Part shown: positions 56,199 to 64,000 of the stretch, piece by piece
How positions within the stretch are numbered: position 1 is the first letter of the stretch
Layout: every line of letters starts with the position of its first letter
Source of the DNA: Fischerella sp. PCC 9605
Lineage (GTDB): Bacteria; Cyanobacteriota; Cyanobacteriia; Cyanobacteriales; Nostocaceae
DNA length: 64,000 nt
Direction of reading: 5' to 3'
NCBI RefSeq assembly: GCF_000517105.1
Contig: NZ_KI912148.1
Span: forward strand, 2,803,786 to 2,867,785
The notes under the pieces: model-generated
Told to the model about the DNA's origin: nothing
Databases searched by the model: none
The model's input: the letters and a program-made list of their open reading frames with translations, nothing else
Program-made: the position numbers and the translations under genes

Positions 56199-57397
56199 CT
56201 AATTAAATGATTGCGAATCTGGATTGTTGGAAGCGTAACGAGTAAGTGTTTCACGAGCTGCTTTTTGATGTTGTTCAACCAGTTTTGGAGGGGATCTAAA
56301 CTCGGCATGACCCATGAATTTATAAACCCAACGACAAAATTCATCAAACGATCTTTCAGGCAATTTGACTGTGTAATCAACATAAGCAGGTTTCCCATCT
56401 TTAGTTTTTGGTCCTTTTTGAATTTTTTGATTTGGATGACGATTGTCACCCTCCAGAATATATCCCATCACCTCTGGGTAAAAACGAACAGTCACCTCCA
56501 CAAACTCTAACTCTCCCCGCCTCTCTAGTTTCTGATCTTCTAATTTTCCGAGACTGAGCCCCCAACCAGCTTCCAAAAGCTGTTGTGCCACTTTGAGACT
56601 CTTCAGTTGAAGATCTGAACCTCGATCTTTACTAGACAGTATCTTAAAGTGGTCATTAAACCGATCAAGTCTAGATACTTCCAAGTGTCCAGTCTTGTAA
56701 TCCTCGTGTAATAGATACCAAGCAATATCCGCATAGATAAGTTGCAGTGGATAAATATCAATGTACTTGGGGCTTCTATTTTTGTGGGGCTGCGACAACG
56801 AAGGAGTTGTATCGCCTGTCCTTTTACAATTGCTAATTCCAACTCCTCCATCTTCTCAAACAAAGTTTCCCGGTACTTATTTCGGGACATCATTTCTTCA
56901 GGGTTAGTATAAACAATAGAGTGAGCAATATGAGCTCGCACTGGATAAAACAATTCACTTTGCTGGTGTAGTCCCCCTAATCGTCGCGTTAGTCTTTGAT
57001 AGATCTGGCTAATTTGAGGATCTTGCTGATACTCCGCTTGAGATTGGAGAGCATTCAGGGCTACTTGTAACTCTTCACGGTTCAATGCTCCAGTCCCGAG
57101 GTAATATCCATACCGATAGGGTCGCCGATCAAGAAGGCGATAGTGGCGAAGAATTTTCAGATCTTTGCGAATCGTGTGAATTGAATAGTCTGGTAGATCA
57201 ATACCTATTTCTTTAGCTAACTCCTGGAGTTGCTTTATCACCGCGTGCATAGCATTGTGGTGATTTCCCGCACGTTTTGGATTCATTGGATCAACACAGC
57301 CGACACCGGGATATAATGCAAATGTACTAATCAGCAACATTAACCGCTCAAAAGTAGCAAGCGCGGTGTAAGGATGAGTTATAGTTCGCTGGCTCAC
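56199..57397 (-). pseudogene. WYL-domain transcriptional regulator, frame broken at a G4/C4 run
   Basis: The N-terminal frame (57397-56603) gives a winged-helix start (ATFERLMLLISTFALYP, DYSIHTIRKDLKILRHYRLL) and a linker (YQRLTRRLGGL). The second frame (about 56788-56199) carries the WYL domain (YIDIYPLQLIYADIAWYLLH, HLEVSRLDRFND) and a WCX-like tail (EVTVRFYPEVMGYILEGDNR, FDEFCRWVYKFMG). They join if the C4 run opposite 56786-56789 had a fifth C, giving about 400 residues. WYL proteins bind nucleotide or nucleic-acid ligands and often repress defence operons (BrxR/CapW type). It is divergent from the gene at 57580 with 182 bases between. A sequencing undercall is as likely as a real break. 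Confidence 0.85.
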
Positions 57398-57579
57398 CGT
57401 AAAGATGTCAAATTTAAGAAAGTATTATCTTTTAGTTTCCAGGATAGATGAAAACCTTGCCACAGTAGATTTCTCAAATATATTTTTTTTCAACCCCAAT
57501 ATCATGAATTATTAGCTTTTGGGCTAAGCATCTAGATAAGATTCTGTTCAAATACAGCGATATTAGAGGCTTAGAACAA
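57398..57579. promoter_or_regulatory. Divergent promoter region between the WYL regulator and the cassette
   Basis: AT-rich, 182 bases, with a T8 run. TTAGC (57512-57516) and GCTAA (57523-57527) make a short inverted repeat about 55 bases upstream of the start at 57580. If the WYL protein autoregulates, its operator should be here. Confidence 0.35.
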
Positions 57580-58884
57580 ATGCAGAATTGTCCTTCTTGT
57601 GGGTACAACCTACCCAGTGGAGAAAAATATTTTTACTGTCCGAATTGCCTAACGCAATTACGATGCAAGCAATGTCACACAGCATTAATCTCAGGTGCAA
57701 AAGGGTGTGTGATGTGTGGTACTCCCGTTGGTAAGGGAGAAGCAGTTTCACTGCTCGACAGTAGTAATGTTTCTAGCACTGCTATTAACACATTGTTGTT
57801 TGTAGAAAATAGTAGAGGTCACTCACGCGAATTTCGAGCTTCCTTAACTAATGAGGTAGGAACTGCCTTAGGTGGTGCTGCGCTTGCGGCAATTATAGGT
57901 GGTCGTGTCCCTTCAGTAAAATCCAATAACGGTCGTTCTGCAACCCGTGATGTCACCGAAGTAGAAGCACAACAACTCTCTTTGCTTGACTCTAACTTCG
58001 ATCCTGGAGACAGCAAAACTGTAGTTGATGTTGCAGATCAGATACCTGCTGCACTCGGTTTGGATGCAGAGAAATTAAAACAAATATTTCGCTACAGTGG
58101 TGAACATTTGCAGCTTATGGAAACGCGACTGAAGGCTGCTAACAAATTAGATGCTGCACGGCGATTAACCCAGCTCGTTCTTTTATATGCGCTTGATGTT
58201 CAAGCTCGGAATGAAATTCCTCGCACCGAACTAAATGACATTCTCAGAAGAGTTGGACTGTATGACTCTAATACTGCGACATGGATTGGTAAGAGTGGGG
58301 ATCTAATTGTTGAGAATGAAATGGTTGGACTCCGATTATCAGGACAAGAGAAAGCTCGAAAAGTTCTTGCTGAGGTTCTTGACTCCAATATCCCAAATAA
58401 GTGGAATCTGAGTACAGGAGCAGCCCGAGGTGGTAAATCAGTTTCTAAGACAGATGAGGATACGGAAAACACTACCAACAGTAGCAACCGTAAAAATAAG
58501 GTTTTTTCTAAAGATGTAGAGTCTTGGGTTGCTGCTTGGAAATTACTTGCTTTTGATATGGATATACTTGCGGCATTAAAAGAACGCTCGGTCACACAAA
58601 AGGGCTTCTTTGGTCTGTGGGCAATTACTAAGGCAACAAATAATGCTGAAACAGTAGTTTCCAGTTACAAGCTAGCACAGTTCTTATACTTAGGGCTGGG
58701 AATCAAAGTAGATGAACGTAACCTTGAACGTAGATTACAAGCAGCCTCTGGCAAAGGCAGCTTGATTAAAGTTCAAAGTGGATTCCAGTTACTAACACCA
58801 GGTGTGGCGGAAGTCGAGAAAGTAATGGGATTTATACAAAGCAATTCGCCAGATGATTCAACCTCAAACCATGATGAGGTGTAG
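57580..58884 (+). CDS. Zinc-ribbon and winged-helix protein of unknown function
   Basis: A 434-residue protein. Four CxxC pairs at Cys4/7, 20/23, 29/32 and 43/46 make a double zinc ribbon. A hydrophobic Gly/Ala stretch follows (about 93-109, GTALGGAALAAIIGG), then a helical block (about 150-215) and a winged-helix-like unit (about 215-260, RTELNDILRRVGLYDSNTAT, then VGLRLSGQEKARKVL). A polar Ser/Asn linker (about 285-310) leads to a second winged-helix-like unit (about 360-425, KLAQFLYLGLGIKVDERNLE, then GFQLLTPGVAEVEKVM). It is likely to bind nucleic acid. The next gene starts 2 bases after its stop. No function is known to me. Confidence 0.7.
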   Translation: MQNCPSCGYNLPSGEKYFYCPNCLTQLRCKQCHTALISGAKGCVMCGTPVGKGEAVSLLDSSNVSSTAINTLLFVENSRGHSREFRASLTNEVGTALGGAALAAIIGGRVPSVKSNNGRSATRDVTEVEAQQLSLLDSNFDPGDSKTVVDVADQIPAALGLDAEKLKQIFRYSGEHLQLMETRLKAANKLDAARRLTQLVLLYALDVQARNEIPRTELNDILRRVGLYDSNTATWIGKSGDLIVENEMVGLRLSGQEKARKVLAEVLDSNIPNKWNLSTGAARGGKSVSKTDEDTENTTNSSNRKNKVFSKDVESWVAAWKLLAFDMDILAALKERSVTQKGFFGLWAITKATNNAETVVSSYKLAQFLYLGLGIKVDERNLERRLQAASGKGSLIKVQSGFQLLTPGVAEVEKVMGFIQSNSPDDSTSNHDEV

Positions 58885-58886
58885 CT

Positions 58887-59669
58887 ATGCAATTGACATC
58901 TCATCAACTTATCCAAGAACTCTCAAAAATTGTTGATCCAAATCTTGCCCATGCAGTGGTTGAGTGTTATGTGGAAATGCAACAGCGTTTTCTTGCTGGT
59001 GATTGGCAGCCAACAGAGCTAGATGGAGGTAGGTTTTGTGAAGCAATTTCCCGCTGCCTGCTTCAAATGGATACCGGAAAGGTCGATCATACTAAGTTAC
59101 CTGGTAAGGTTCGCGAGGATTTACTGGATAAGAACGGTCATCACAGATTGGGATACAAAGATCGATATCACATTGCTAAAGTCATTGAAGTAGTTTATAA
59201 ATTCCGTTCCGATCGCGGTGCAGTTCACATCTCAACGGAGTACACAGCAAATTATATGGACTCAATGCTGGTACTCCATGCCAGCAAATGGATTTTTGCA
59301 GAATTTTTGCGTTTGGCTTGGAATCAGGATCGTCAAGTTGTTGCAGAAGTTATTGCTCAGATTGTTCAATTGGAACACTCTATTATTCACGAACTTGATG
59401 GAAAACCGTTAGTTTTAATTAAGGATATTTCTGCAATAGATGAGGTGTTACTCCTCTTGTTTCATGCAGATAATAATCGTTTAAGTCGTACCGAATTGCG
59501 TGAACAGGCTGCCAATCAAAAACCTCAAACTGTGAGTGTTGCAATATCAAGGTTGATTAGGATAAAAGATATTCGACCTATTGGTACCAATGAAGTTGCC
59601 CTTACACCCAATGGACAGAAACGAATTATTGAGCAAATACTACCCAAACTCCAATCCCAGAAGAACTAG
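58887..59669 (+). CDS. Abi_C-like and winged-helix protein of unknown function
   Basis: A 260-residue protein coupled to the upstream gene. The middle (about 95-150, YHIAKVIEVVYKFRSDRGAV, then H and ANYMDSMLVLHASKWIFAEF) has the pattern of the C-terminal domain of abortive-infection proteins, where an R-x-x-x-G-x-x-H core precedes a helix. This similarity is weak and from memory. The C-terminus (about 185-255, LLLLFHADNNRLSRTELREQ, then SVAISRLIRIKDIRPIGTNE) is a clear winged-helix-like domain. Together with the previous protein it could form a DNA- or RNA-sensing pair. Confidence 0.65.
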   Translation: MQLTSHQLIQELSKIVDPNLAHAVVECYVEMQQRFLAGDWQPTELDGGRFCEAISRCLLQMDTGKVDHTKLPGKVREDLLDKNGHHRLGYKDRYHIAKVIEVVYKFRSDRGAVHISTEYTANYMDSMLVLHASKWIFAEFLRLAWNQDRQVVAEVIAQIVQLEHSIIHELDGKPLVLIKDISAIDEVLLLLFHADNNRLSRTELREQAANQKPQTVSVAISRLIRIKDIRPIGTNEVALTPNGQKRIIEQILPKLQSQKN

Positions 59670-59868
59670 CTTTGTACCCATATGAAAAAGCGATCGGGTT
59701 AAAGTTGTGGAAATTAATCGGAATACGGGTTAATTTAGATACTAGGTAGCCAAGCTAAATGTTAAACTGGGGAGCTTGGTCTTTCAGATGAGAGTAAATA
59801 ATTTTGTACTTTCTGTGCTGAGGGTGTTCTGTATATGGTGAAATTACAGCTGTAAGGATGAGTTATTT

Positions 59869-60549
59869 ATGGAAAGTAGTAAGGAGTTATTTGACTATTG
59901 GTATAATAGGGTGCAGTTGAAGAACTATCCGCTGATAGAATCATCGGAACATGTCAAGACGCATGAGTTACGTCACGAATGCACTAATTATGATGACCTT
60001 CGCCAAAGCAATGAAGTCCAGGTACTCGAGGAACCAGAGAGAAGCAAGGTAATCGCTATTATAAAGTATGAGTGTACTGCCCGTGTTTTACAAGAGAGAG
60101 CAAGAATTCTTCGGGAAAGAGCAAAACAGTACGAAGATGATTGTAATCAACTAAACCAAGAGCGTTCTCGTCTTGCCAAGCTTATTAAGCTTCTCCAAGA
60201 AAAACTGTTTGGCAAGGACAAAGAAATCAAAAAATTAGAAGCTCAAGTTGCCGCCTTGCAAGCACGTAACGAAGCACTGCAAAGTGAGGTTGAGAAGAGT
60301 AAAGCTTATAGCGACCTACTTCAAGAATTTGAAAAACTCAAGAAACAGTACGAACAAGTCCAAAAAAGAAGACAGGAATTAGCTAAGAATAATCAGAGTT
60401 TAGGCGGAAGAGTTGCCCATACACAAAGATTTAGGAGAGAGCGGGACGAAGCAAGAGTAATAATTGAAGATCAAAAATATCAAATCAAGAATCTTATTCA
60501 GGAAAATACAAGGCTTCGTGAAGAATTATCAAAGTATATAAATGCATAA
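59869..60549 (+). CDS. Coiled-coil protein of unknown function
   Basis: A 226-residue protein. About 60-225 is a long coiled coil (RSRLAKLIKLLQEKLFGKDK, then EIKKLEAQVAALQARNEALQ). The first 60 residues are not helical and carry His/Cys (HVKTHELRHECTNYDD). It begins 200 bases after the previous gene, so it may have its own promoter, and is followed after 27 bases by another coiled-coil gene. The length of the coil suggests a structural or sensing rod. Confidence 0.65.
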   Translation: MESSKELFDYWYNRVQLKNYPLIESSEHVKTHELRHECTNYDDLRQSNEVQVLEEPERSKVIAIIKYECTARVLQERARILRERAKQYEDDCNQLNQERSRLAKLIKLLQEKLFGKDKEIKKLEAQVAALQARNEALQSEVEKSKAYSDLLQEFEKLKKQYEQVQKRRQELAKNNQSLGGRVAHTQRFRRERDEARVIIEDQKYQIKNLIQENTRLREELSKYINA

Positions 60550-60576
60550 ACTGAAAAATAAATCAGAGCCAAGGAA

Positions 60577-60972
60577 ATGAAACTATATGAATTAAAAAGC
60601 AAAGTTTTTAAATTGGCTGAAGTCAATACGACTAAGCAGCTTAAGACTCGATATGAAGAAATTAGAGTGCTGGATCTGCGCTACAAAGTATCTTGGGAAA
60701 AAGCACTTATTATCATCCAGAGCAAAAAAGGTGAACTTGAGGATTGGCTAAACAACCCTCCTGAAGAATATAGAGAGCTTTTTGCTGAAATTGAGACAAC
60801 TTTGGAGAGATTTGACAAAAAACTAGTTAAAGTTAAACGCCTGAGTAAAGATATAAACTTAATAGCAAATGATCTAGATGAGTTAGCGGAAGAATGTCAA
60901 GATGAAGCAAAGAATTTAGAGCATGAGGTTGAACTCACTCATCGTATTTCTAAACAAGCAGAGTTGAACTAG
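60577..60972 (+). CDS. Second coiled-coil protein of unknown function
   Basis: A 131-residue, strongly charged helical protein (TRYEEIRVLDLRYKVSWEKA, then LSKDINLIANDLDELAEECQ). The ribosome site AAGGA lies 5-9 bases upstream of the ATG. It is probably co-transcribed with the preceding coiled-coil gene. No known family was recognised. Confidence 0.6.
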   Translation: MKLYELKSKVFKLAEVNTTKQLKTRYEEIRVLDLRYKVSWEKALIIIQSKKGELEDWLNNPPEEYRELFAEIETTLERFDKKLVKVKRLSKDINLIANDLDELAEECQDEAKNLEHEVELTHRISKQAELN

Positions 60973-61225
60973 CGAAGTTTTTACTATCTAAACCAGCCTC
61001 TTCCTAAATTGCTTTTGATATATCTAACTTACAACCTGTTTTTAATACACTAAATTTAGAGTAGATGTACGAAGCGTATTGTAATAAATTTTTGAGTACG
61101 CCTTGATACTTGATGCGATCGCAACCAAGACTTGCAACACTTTTATACAGACCTGATGCGACACTTACGCTACGATATCCCCTATTACCTTCGTGCGATC
61201 GCGTGGGGAGTAGTACAGGTCAAAC

Positions 61226-62350
61226 ATGAACATGACGGAAAATCTCAAAATACAAGACACCGATCATCTTGTTGCTATTGCCGAGCAATTCACCCGATTG
61301 GAAAACGTTACAGGCATTCAAGCATTTGGAAGTGGCAATATTAATGATACCTTCCTAGTCACACTGGATTGTCCAGAGGAAAAGCATTTTGTCCTGCAAC
61401 GCATCAACACGCAGGTATTTCTTCAGCCCCAACTGATTATGCATAACATGCGTATCTTCACTGAGCATGTTCGGGAACGCCTGCAACGCACCCCCCTCAA
61501 CCGTCGTTGGGAAGTGCCGCGCGTGTTATTAACTAAGGATGCCCAAGACTATTGCACCGATGCTAAAGGCTCTTTTTGGCGGGCGATTAGCTTTATTGCA
61601 GGCTCCCAATCCTTCGATACGATGCATGATACAGAACACGCTAAAGAAATCGGCTACGCCCTAGGCATGTTCCATAATCTGATCAGCGATCTGCCTCCAG
61701 AAAAACTTGCCGACACCCTCGAAGGATTCCATATTACACCGCTTTACCTTCAGCAATACAACGAAGTTCTGGCAAAAACTAGTCCTCGCCAATCCCCTGA
61801 AGTAAATTATTGCTTGCAGTTTGTTAGCGATCGCCAAACCTTTGCACATGTCTTGGAAAATGCCAAAGCTACAGGCAAGTTACCACTGCGCCTGATGCAC
61901 GGCGATCCCAAAATCAATAATGTTATGTTTGATACTATTACTCAGCAAGCCGTCAGTGTGATAGATCTCGATACCGTGAAGCCTGGTCTAGTACATTACG
62001 ACATTGGCGACTGTTTGCGCTCGGGTTGCAACCCCGCCGGAGAAGAAACTGAGCAGTGGCAAAGCGTTTATTTTGATACTGACTTGTGTCAGGGAATCCT
62101 TCAAGGCTATCTCTCCGTAGCAAAAGCATTTCTCACCGAGAATGACTATGCCTACATGTACGACGCCATCCGTCTCATCGCCTTTGAGTTAGGACTGAGA
62201 TTCTTTGCTGACTATTTAGCAGGAAATGTCTACTTCAAAGTCAAGCACCCGGAACACAATCTTACCAGGGCGATCGTCCAGTTTAAGCTCACTGAGAGCA
62301 TCGAATCCCAGGAAACAAAGATTCGCGCCATTATTCAAGACATGAAATGA
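61226..62350 (+). CDS. APH-family phosphotransferase, N-acetylhexosamine kinase-like
   Basis: A 374-residue small-molecule kinase. The nucleotide-binding start (FGSGNINDTFLVTL, then FVLQRINTQVF) and the catalytic loop RLMHGDPKINNVMFD with metal-binding DLDTV are typical of the aminoglycoside phosphotransferase fold. The extra HNMRIFTEHV and GSFWRAISFI segments resemble N-acetylhexosamine 1-kinase (NahK-like) enzymes. The likely substrate is a sugar or sugar amine. It overlaps the next gene by ATGA, so the two are coupled. The true start could be the second Met (MTENLKIQD). Confidence 0.85.
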   Translation: MNMTENLKIQDTDHLVAIAEQFTRLENVTGIQAFGSGNINDTFLVTLDCPEEKHFVLQRINTQVFLQPQLIMHNMRIFTEHVRERLQRTPLNRRWEVPRVLLTKDAQDYCTDAKGSFWRAISFIAGSQSFDTMHDTEHAKEIGYALGMFHNLISDLPPEKLADTLEGFHITPLYLQQYNEVLAKTSPRQSPEVNYCLQFVSDRQTFAHVLENAKATGKLPLRLMHGDPKINNVMFDTITQQAVSVIDLDTVKPGLVHYDIGDCLRSGCNPAGEETEQWQSVYFDTDLCQGILQGYLSVAKAFLTENDYAYMYDAIRLIAFELGLRFFADYLAGNVYFKVKHPEHNLTRAIVQFKLTESIESQETKIRAIIQDMK

Positions 62351-62889
62351 ACGAACAGACATTTTCTCTGCAACCCTTTCCTTCTACCAAGCCGCTGCCT
62401 AATTTGAAAATAGCAGGCAGTATCGCCCGACACGCTAATCAACTTAATCTGCGCTACACGCTTTTCGGCGATCTAACAGAAGTTGCGATCGCCCCATCAT
62501 CAGACACACCAATGCGAAAGCACGAATTGTGGGAAGATACCTGCTTCGAGTTCTTTCTTGGCATTAAGGATTCCCAACGGTATTGGGAATTCAACCTCTC
62601 CCCCGCTGGACACTGGAATGTCTATCGCTTTGACGGGTATCGTCAAGGAATGCAAGAGGAAACAGCCTTTACGACGTTCCCGTTTAGCGTTCAGAATCAG
62701 TCGGACAGTTTAGCCCTTGCCTTGGTGGACATCAATTTGAGTAAAATCGTCTCAACAGAACAAGCCCTTGAAGTTGCAATTACTACTGTCCTCAAATGCA
62801 GAGATGGTGCAGTGAGTTACTGGGCATTAACTCATCGAGGTACAGAGGCTGATTTTCATCTGCGAGATAGTTTCATAGTTGAGTTGTGA
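62347..62889 (+). CDS. DOMON-like domain protein
   Basis: A 180-residue beta-sandwich protein with the pattern RYTLFGDLTEVAIAP, HELWEDTCFEFFLGIKD, YWEFNLSPAGHWNVYRFDGY and CRDGAVSYWALTHRGTEADF, as in DOMON-like proteins of cyanobacteria. DOMON folds bind sugars or haem. Translation is coupled to the sugar-kinase-like gene (ATGA overlap), which fits a carbohydrate-related role. There is no signal peptide. Confidence 0.82.
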   Translation: MNEQTFSLQPFPSTKPLPNLKIAGSIARHANQLNLRYTLFGDLTEVAIAPSSDTPMRKHELWEDTCFEFFLGIKDSQRYWEFNLSPAGHWNVYRFDGYRQGMQEETAFTTFPFSVQNQSDSLALALVDINLSKIVSTEQALEVAITTVLKCRDGAVSYWALTHRGTEADFHLRDSFIVEL

Positions 62890-63072
62890 GATATGTTTTT
62901 CTAGAGACAATACAAGTCAGCGATCAGACTTAAGGAGTCATTTAAGTGCGATTTCATCCTAATTTCATTTCTACATGAAAGACTAGGGGATGTGTGAAGC
63001 TCTAACGCACACTAATAATACAAATTACGATATCGCACTCTCTTCCTCCGATACTCAAGGACTTGAAGCACC

Positions 63073-64000
63073 ATGTCCAACTCCTATTCCAAGCTACCTA
63101 TAGCTATTCGTCGTGTTTCTGGCACACTCCTAAGCCTGATGCTACTCGCTAATTCCGCAGTTGTTCTAGCTCACCCCGGACACGGAAACGAATTTCAAGG
63201 AGGAAGTGAAGCTACTGATGCGCCTGATTCAATTCAAGTTGATGCAGAAACAGCTAAGCGATTGGGAATTAAGGTCGAGCCAGTAAAACGCCAGCAGCTA
63301 GCTATTGTAATTAATACCACGGGACAGATTGAAACTCTGCCTAGTAAACAAGTGGAAGTGACTACACCAATTTCTGGGGCGAAAGTGGTTGAGCTATTAG
63401 TGGAACCTGGTGCGAGCGTTAAAAAAGGCCAGCCAGTTGCCGTTGTATCCAGTCCTGATTTGGTGTCACTGCGGGTTGAATCTCAACAAAAACTTGCGGA
63501 AGCTCAAGCTGATTTGCAGCAAGCGCAAGCTGACTTAAGGCTAGCTCAGCAAAATTACGATCGCTATCAGCAAATAGCCGCAGCTGAAATCGCTCAAGCA
63601 CAGAGCCAAGTTGCATTTGCTCAAGAAAAGTATGATAAAGACAAGCAGTTAACTAGTGCTGGCGCTTTACCACGCCGCAATGCCCTTGAATCACAAACCC
63701 AGCTAGCAGAAGCAAAAGCCGAACTTGCCAAAGCTTCCAGTCGTCGAGACGTTATTGAAGCGGAAAATCAGCTCAAACGTGCTCAAGCAGCGGTTAGTGT
63801 AGCAAAATCTCGAATTAAACTAAGTAACACCACGTATGAAACTCGGCTTTCTCAACTGGGAACCCGCGCCAATGCTAAGGGATTGGTGACGGTGACAGCT
63901 CCGATTGACGGCAAGGTTAGCGATCGCGAAGTAACCCTGGGTCAAACATTCGAGGATGCAGGTGGCAAGCTCATGACAATTGTGAATGATAGTAAGGTTT
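63073..64000 (+). CDS. RND efflux periplasmic adaptor (CzcB/CusB-like), partial at right edge
   Basis: The open frame runs off the window after about 309 residues. A signal peptide (LLSLMLLANSAVVLAHPGHG) ends in a His-containing stretch. A lipoyl/hairpin adaptor follows: TTPISGAKVVELLVEPGASV, a long coiled coil rich in QAQADL repeats with the turn at LTSAGALPRRNAL, then VTAPIDGKVSDREVTLGQT. It would link an inner-membrane RND pump to an outer-membrane channel and export metal ions or drugs. The AHPGHG motif suggests metal. I chose the ATG at 63073; nothing downstream is visible. Confidence 0.88.
   Translation, partial: MSNSYSKLPIAIRRVSGTLLSLMLLANSAVVLAHPGHGNEFQGGSEATDAPDSIQVDAETAKRLGIKVEPVKRQQLAIVINTTGQIETLPSKQVEVTTPISGAKVVELLVEPGASVKKGQPVAVVSSPDLVSLRVESQQKLAEAQADLQQAQADLRLAQQNYDRYQQIAAAEIAQAQSQVAFAQEKYDKDKQLTSAGALPRRNALESQTQLAEAKAELAKASSRRDVIEAENQLKRAQAAVSVAKSRIKLSNTTYETRLSQLGTRANAKGLVTVTAPIDGKVSDREVTLGQTFEDAGGKLMTIVNDSKV

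Noticed and set aside
61132-61344. A 70-codon frame before the sugar-kinase-like gene
   Set aside because: It overlaps the start of that gene in another frame and has no recognisable feature.

Overview
The window is chromosomal DNA from a cyanobacterium, most likely a filamentous Nostocales-type species. The evidence is the very frequent HIP1 octamer (GCGATCGC), short tandem heptamer repeats (TTAGTGG, GTCATTA and GGGGAGAT types), and cyanobacterial genes such as the magnesium chelatase H subunit chlH, an FtsH protease of thylakoid type, the thioredoxin reductase-thioredoxin fusion NTRC, a CHASE2-kinase and a NIL-domain protein. No tRNA, rRNA or CRISPR array was recognised.

Layout. 1-3.2 kb: a Tn554-type transposition module (tnpA-tnpB-tnpC, minus strand, running off the left edge). 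3.4-5.3 kb: GH13 amylase with a starch-binding domain. 5.8-8.25 kb: cation/proton antiporter with Usp domains and a DUF2087 protein, followed by a 1.39-kb segment bounded by perfect 52-bp inverted repeats that carries a frameshifted lipoprotein gene. 9.9-14.7 kb: NIL protein, gamma-glutamylcyclotransferase-like protein, a secreted five-repeat protein and a short effector-like domain. 15.5-26.2 kb: core metabolism (ferrochelatase-like protein with a natural His7 tail, FMN reductase, FtsH, lipid-A-disaccharide-synthase-like protein, ChlH). 26.2-32.1 kb: an accessory region with a decayed REP transposase flanked and interrupted by its presumed REP palindromes, then a toxin-antitoxin cluster (HicB, VapBC, a broken VapBC, HicAB) with partial duplications. 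32.2-38.6 kb: photolyase, a giant membrane protein and an Rpn-type nuclease. 38.8-48.2 kb: large glycosyltransferase/methyltransferase proteins next to a type IV pilin gene. 48.5-56.1 kb: NTRC, ABC permease, ROK kinase, CHASE2-kinase and an AGE-family epimerase. 56.2-61.0 kb: a WYL-type regulator divergent from a cassette of four uncharacterised genes (zinc ribbon/winged helix, Abi_C-like/winged helix, two coiled coils). This cassette is my best candidate for an undescribed, possibly defence-related, system. 61.2-64 kb: sugar kinase-like phosphotransferase, DOMON-like protein and the start of a metal-efflux RND adaptor.

Two themes run through the window. First, five genes (tnpC, the lipoprotein, the REP transposase, the giant glycosyltransferase pair and the WYL regulator) each have a frame break at a homopolymer exactly one base too short to keep the frame. 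Either the assembly undercalls homopolymers, or some of these are real slippage sites; two carry textbook A-AAA-AAC and A-AAA-AAG heptamers in the correct frame. Second, small dispersed repeats enter coding sequences: a REP palindrome and tandem repeats sit in frame inside the giant membrane protein and the LpxB-like protein, and repeat tracts supply the C-terminal ends and stop codons of several genes.
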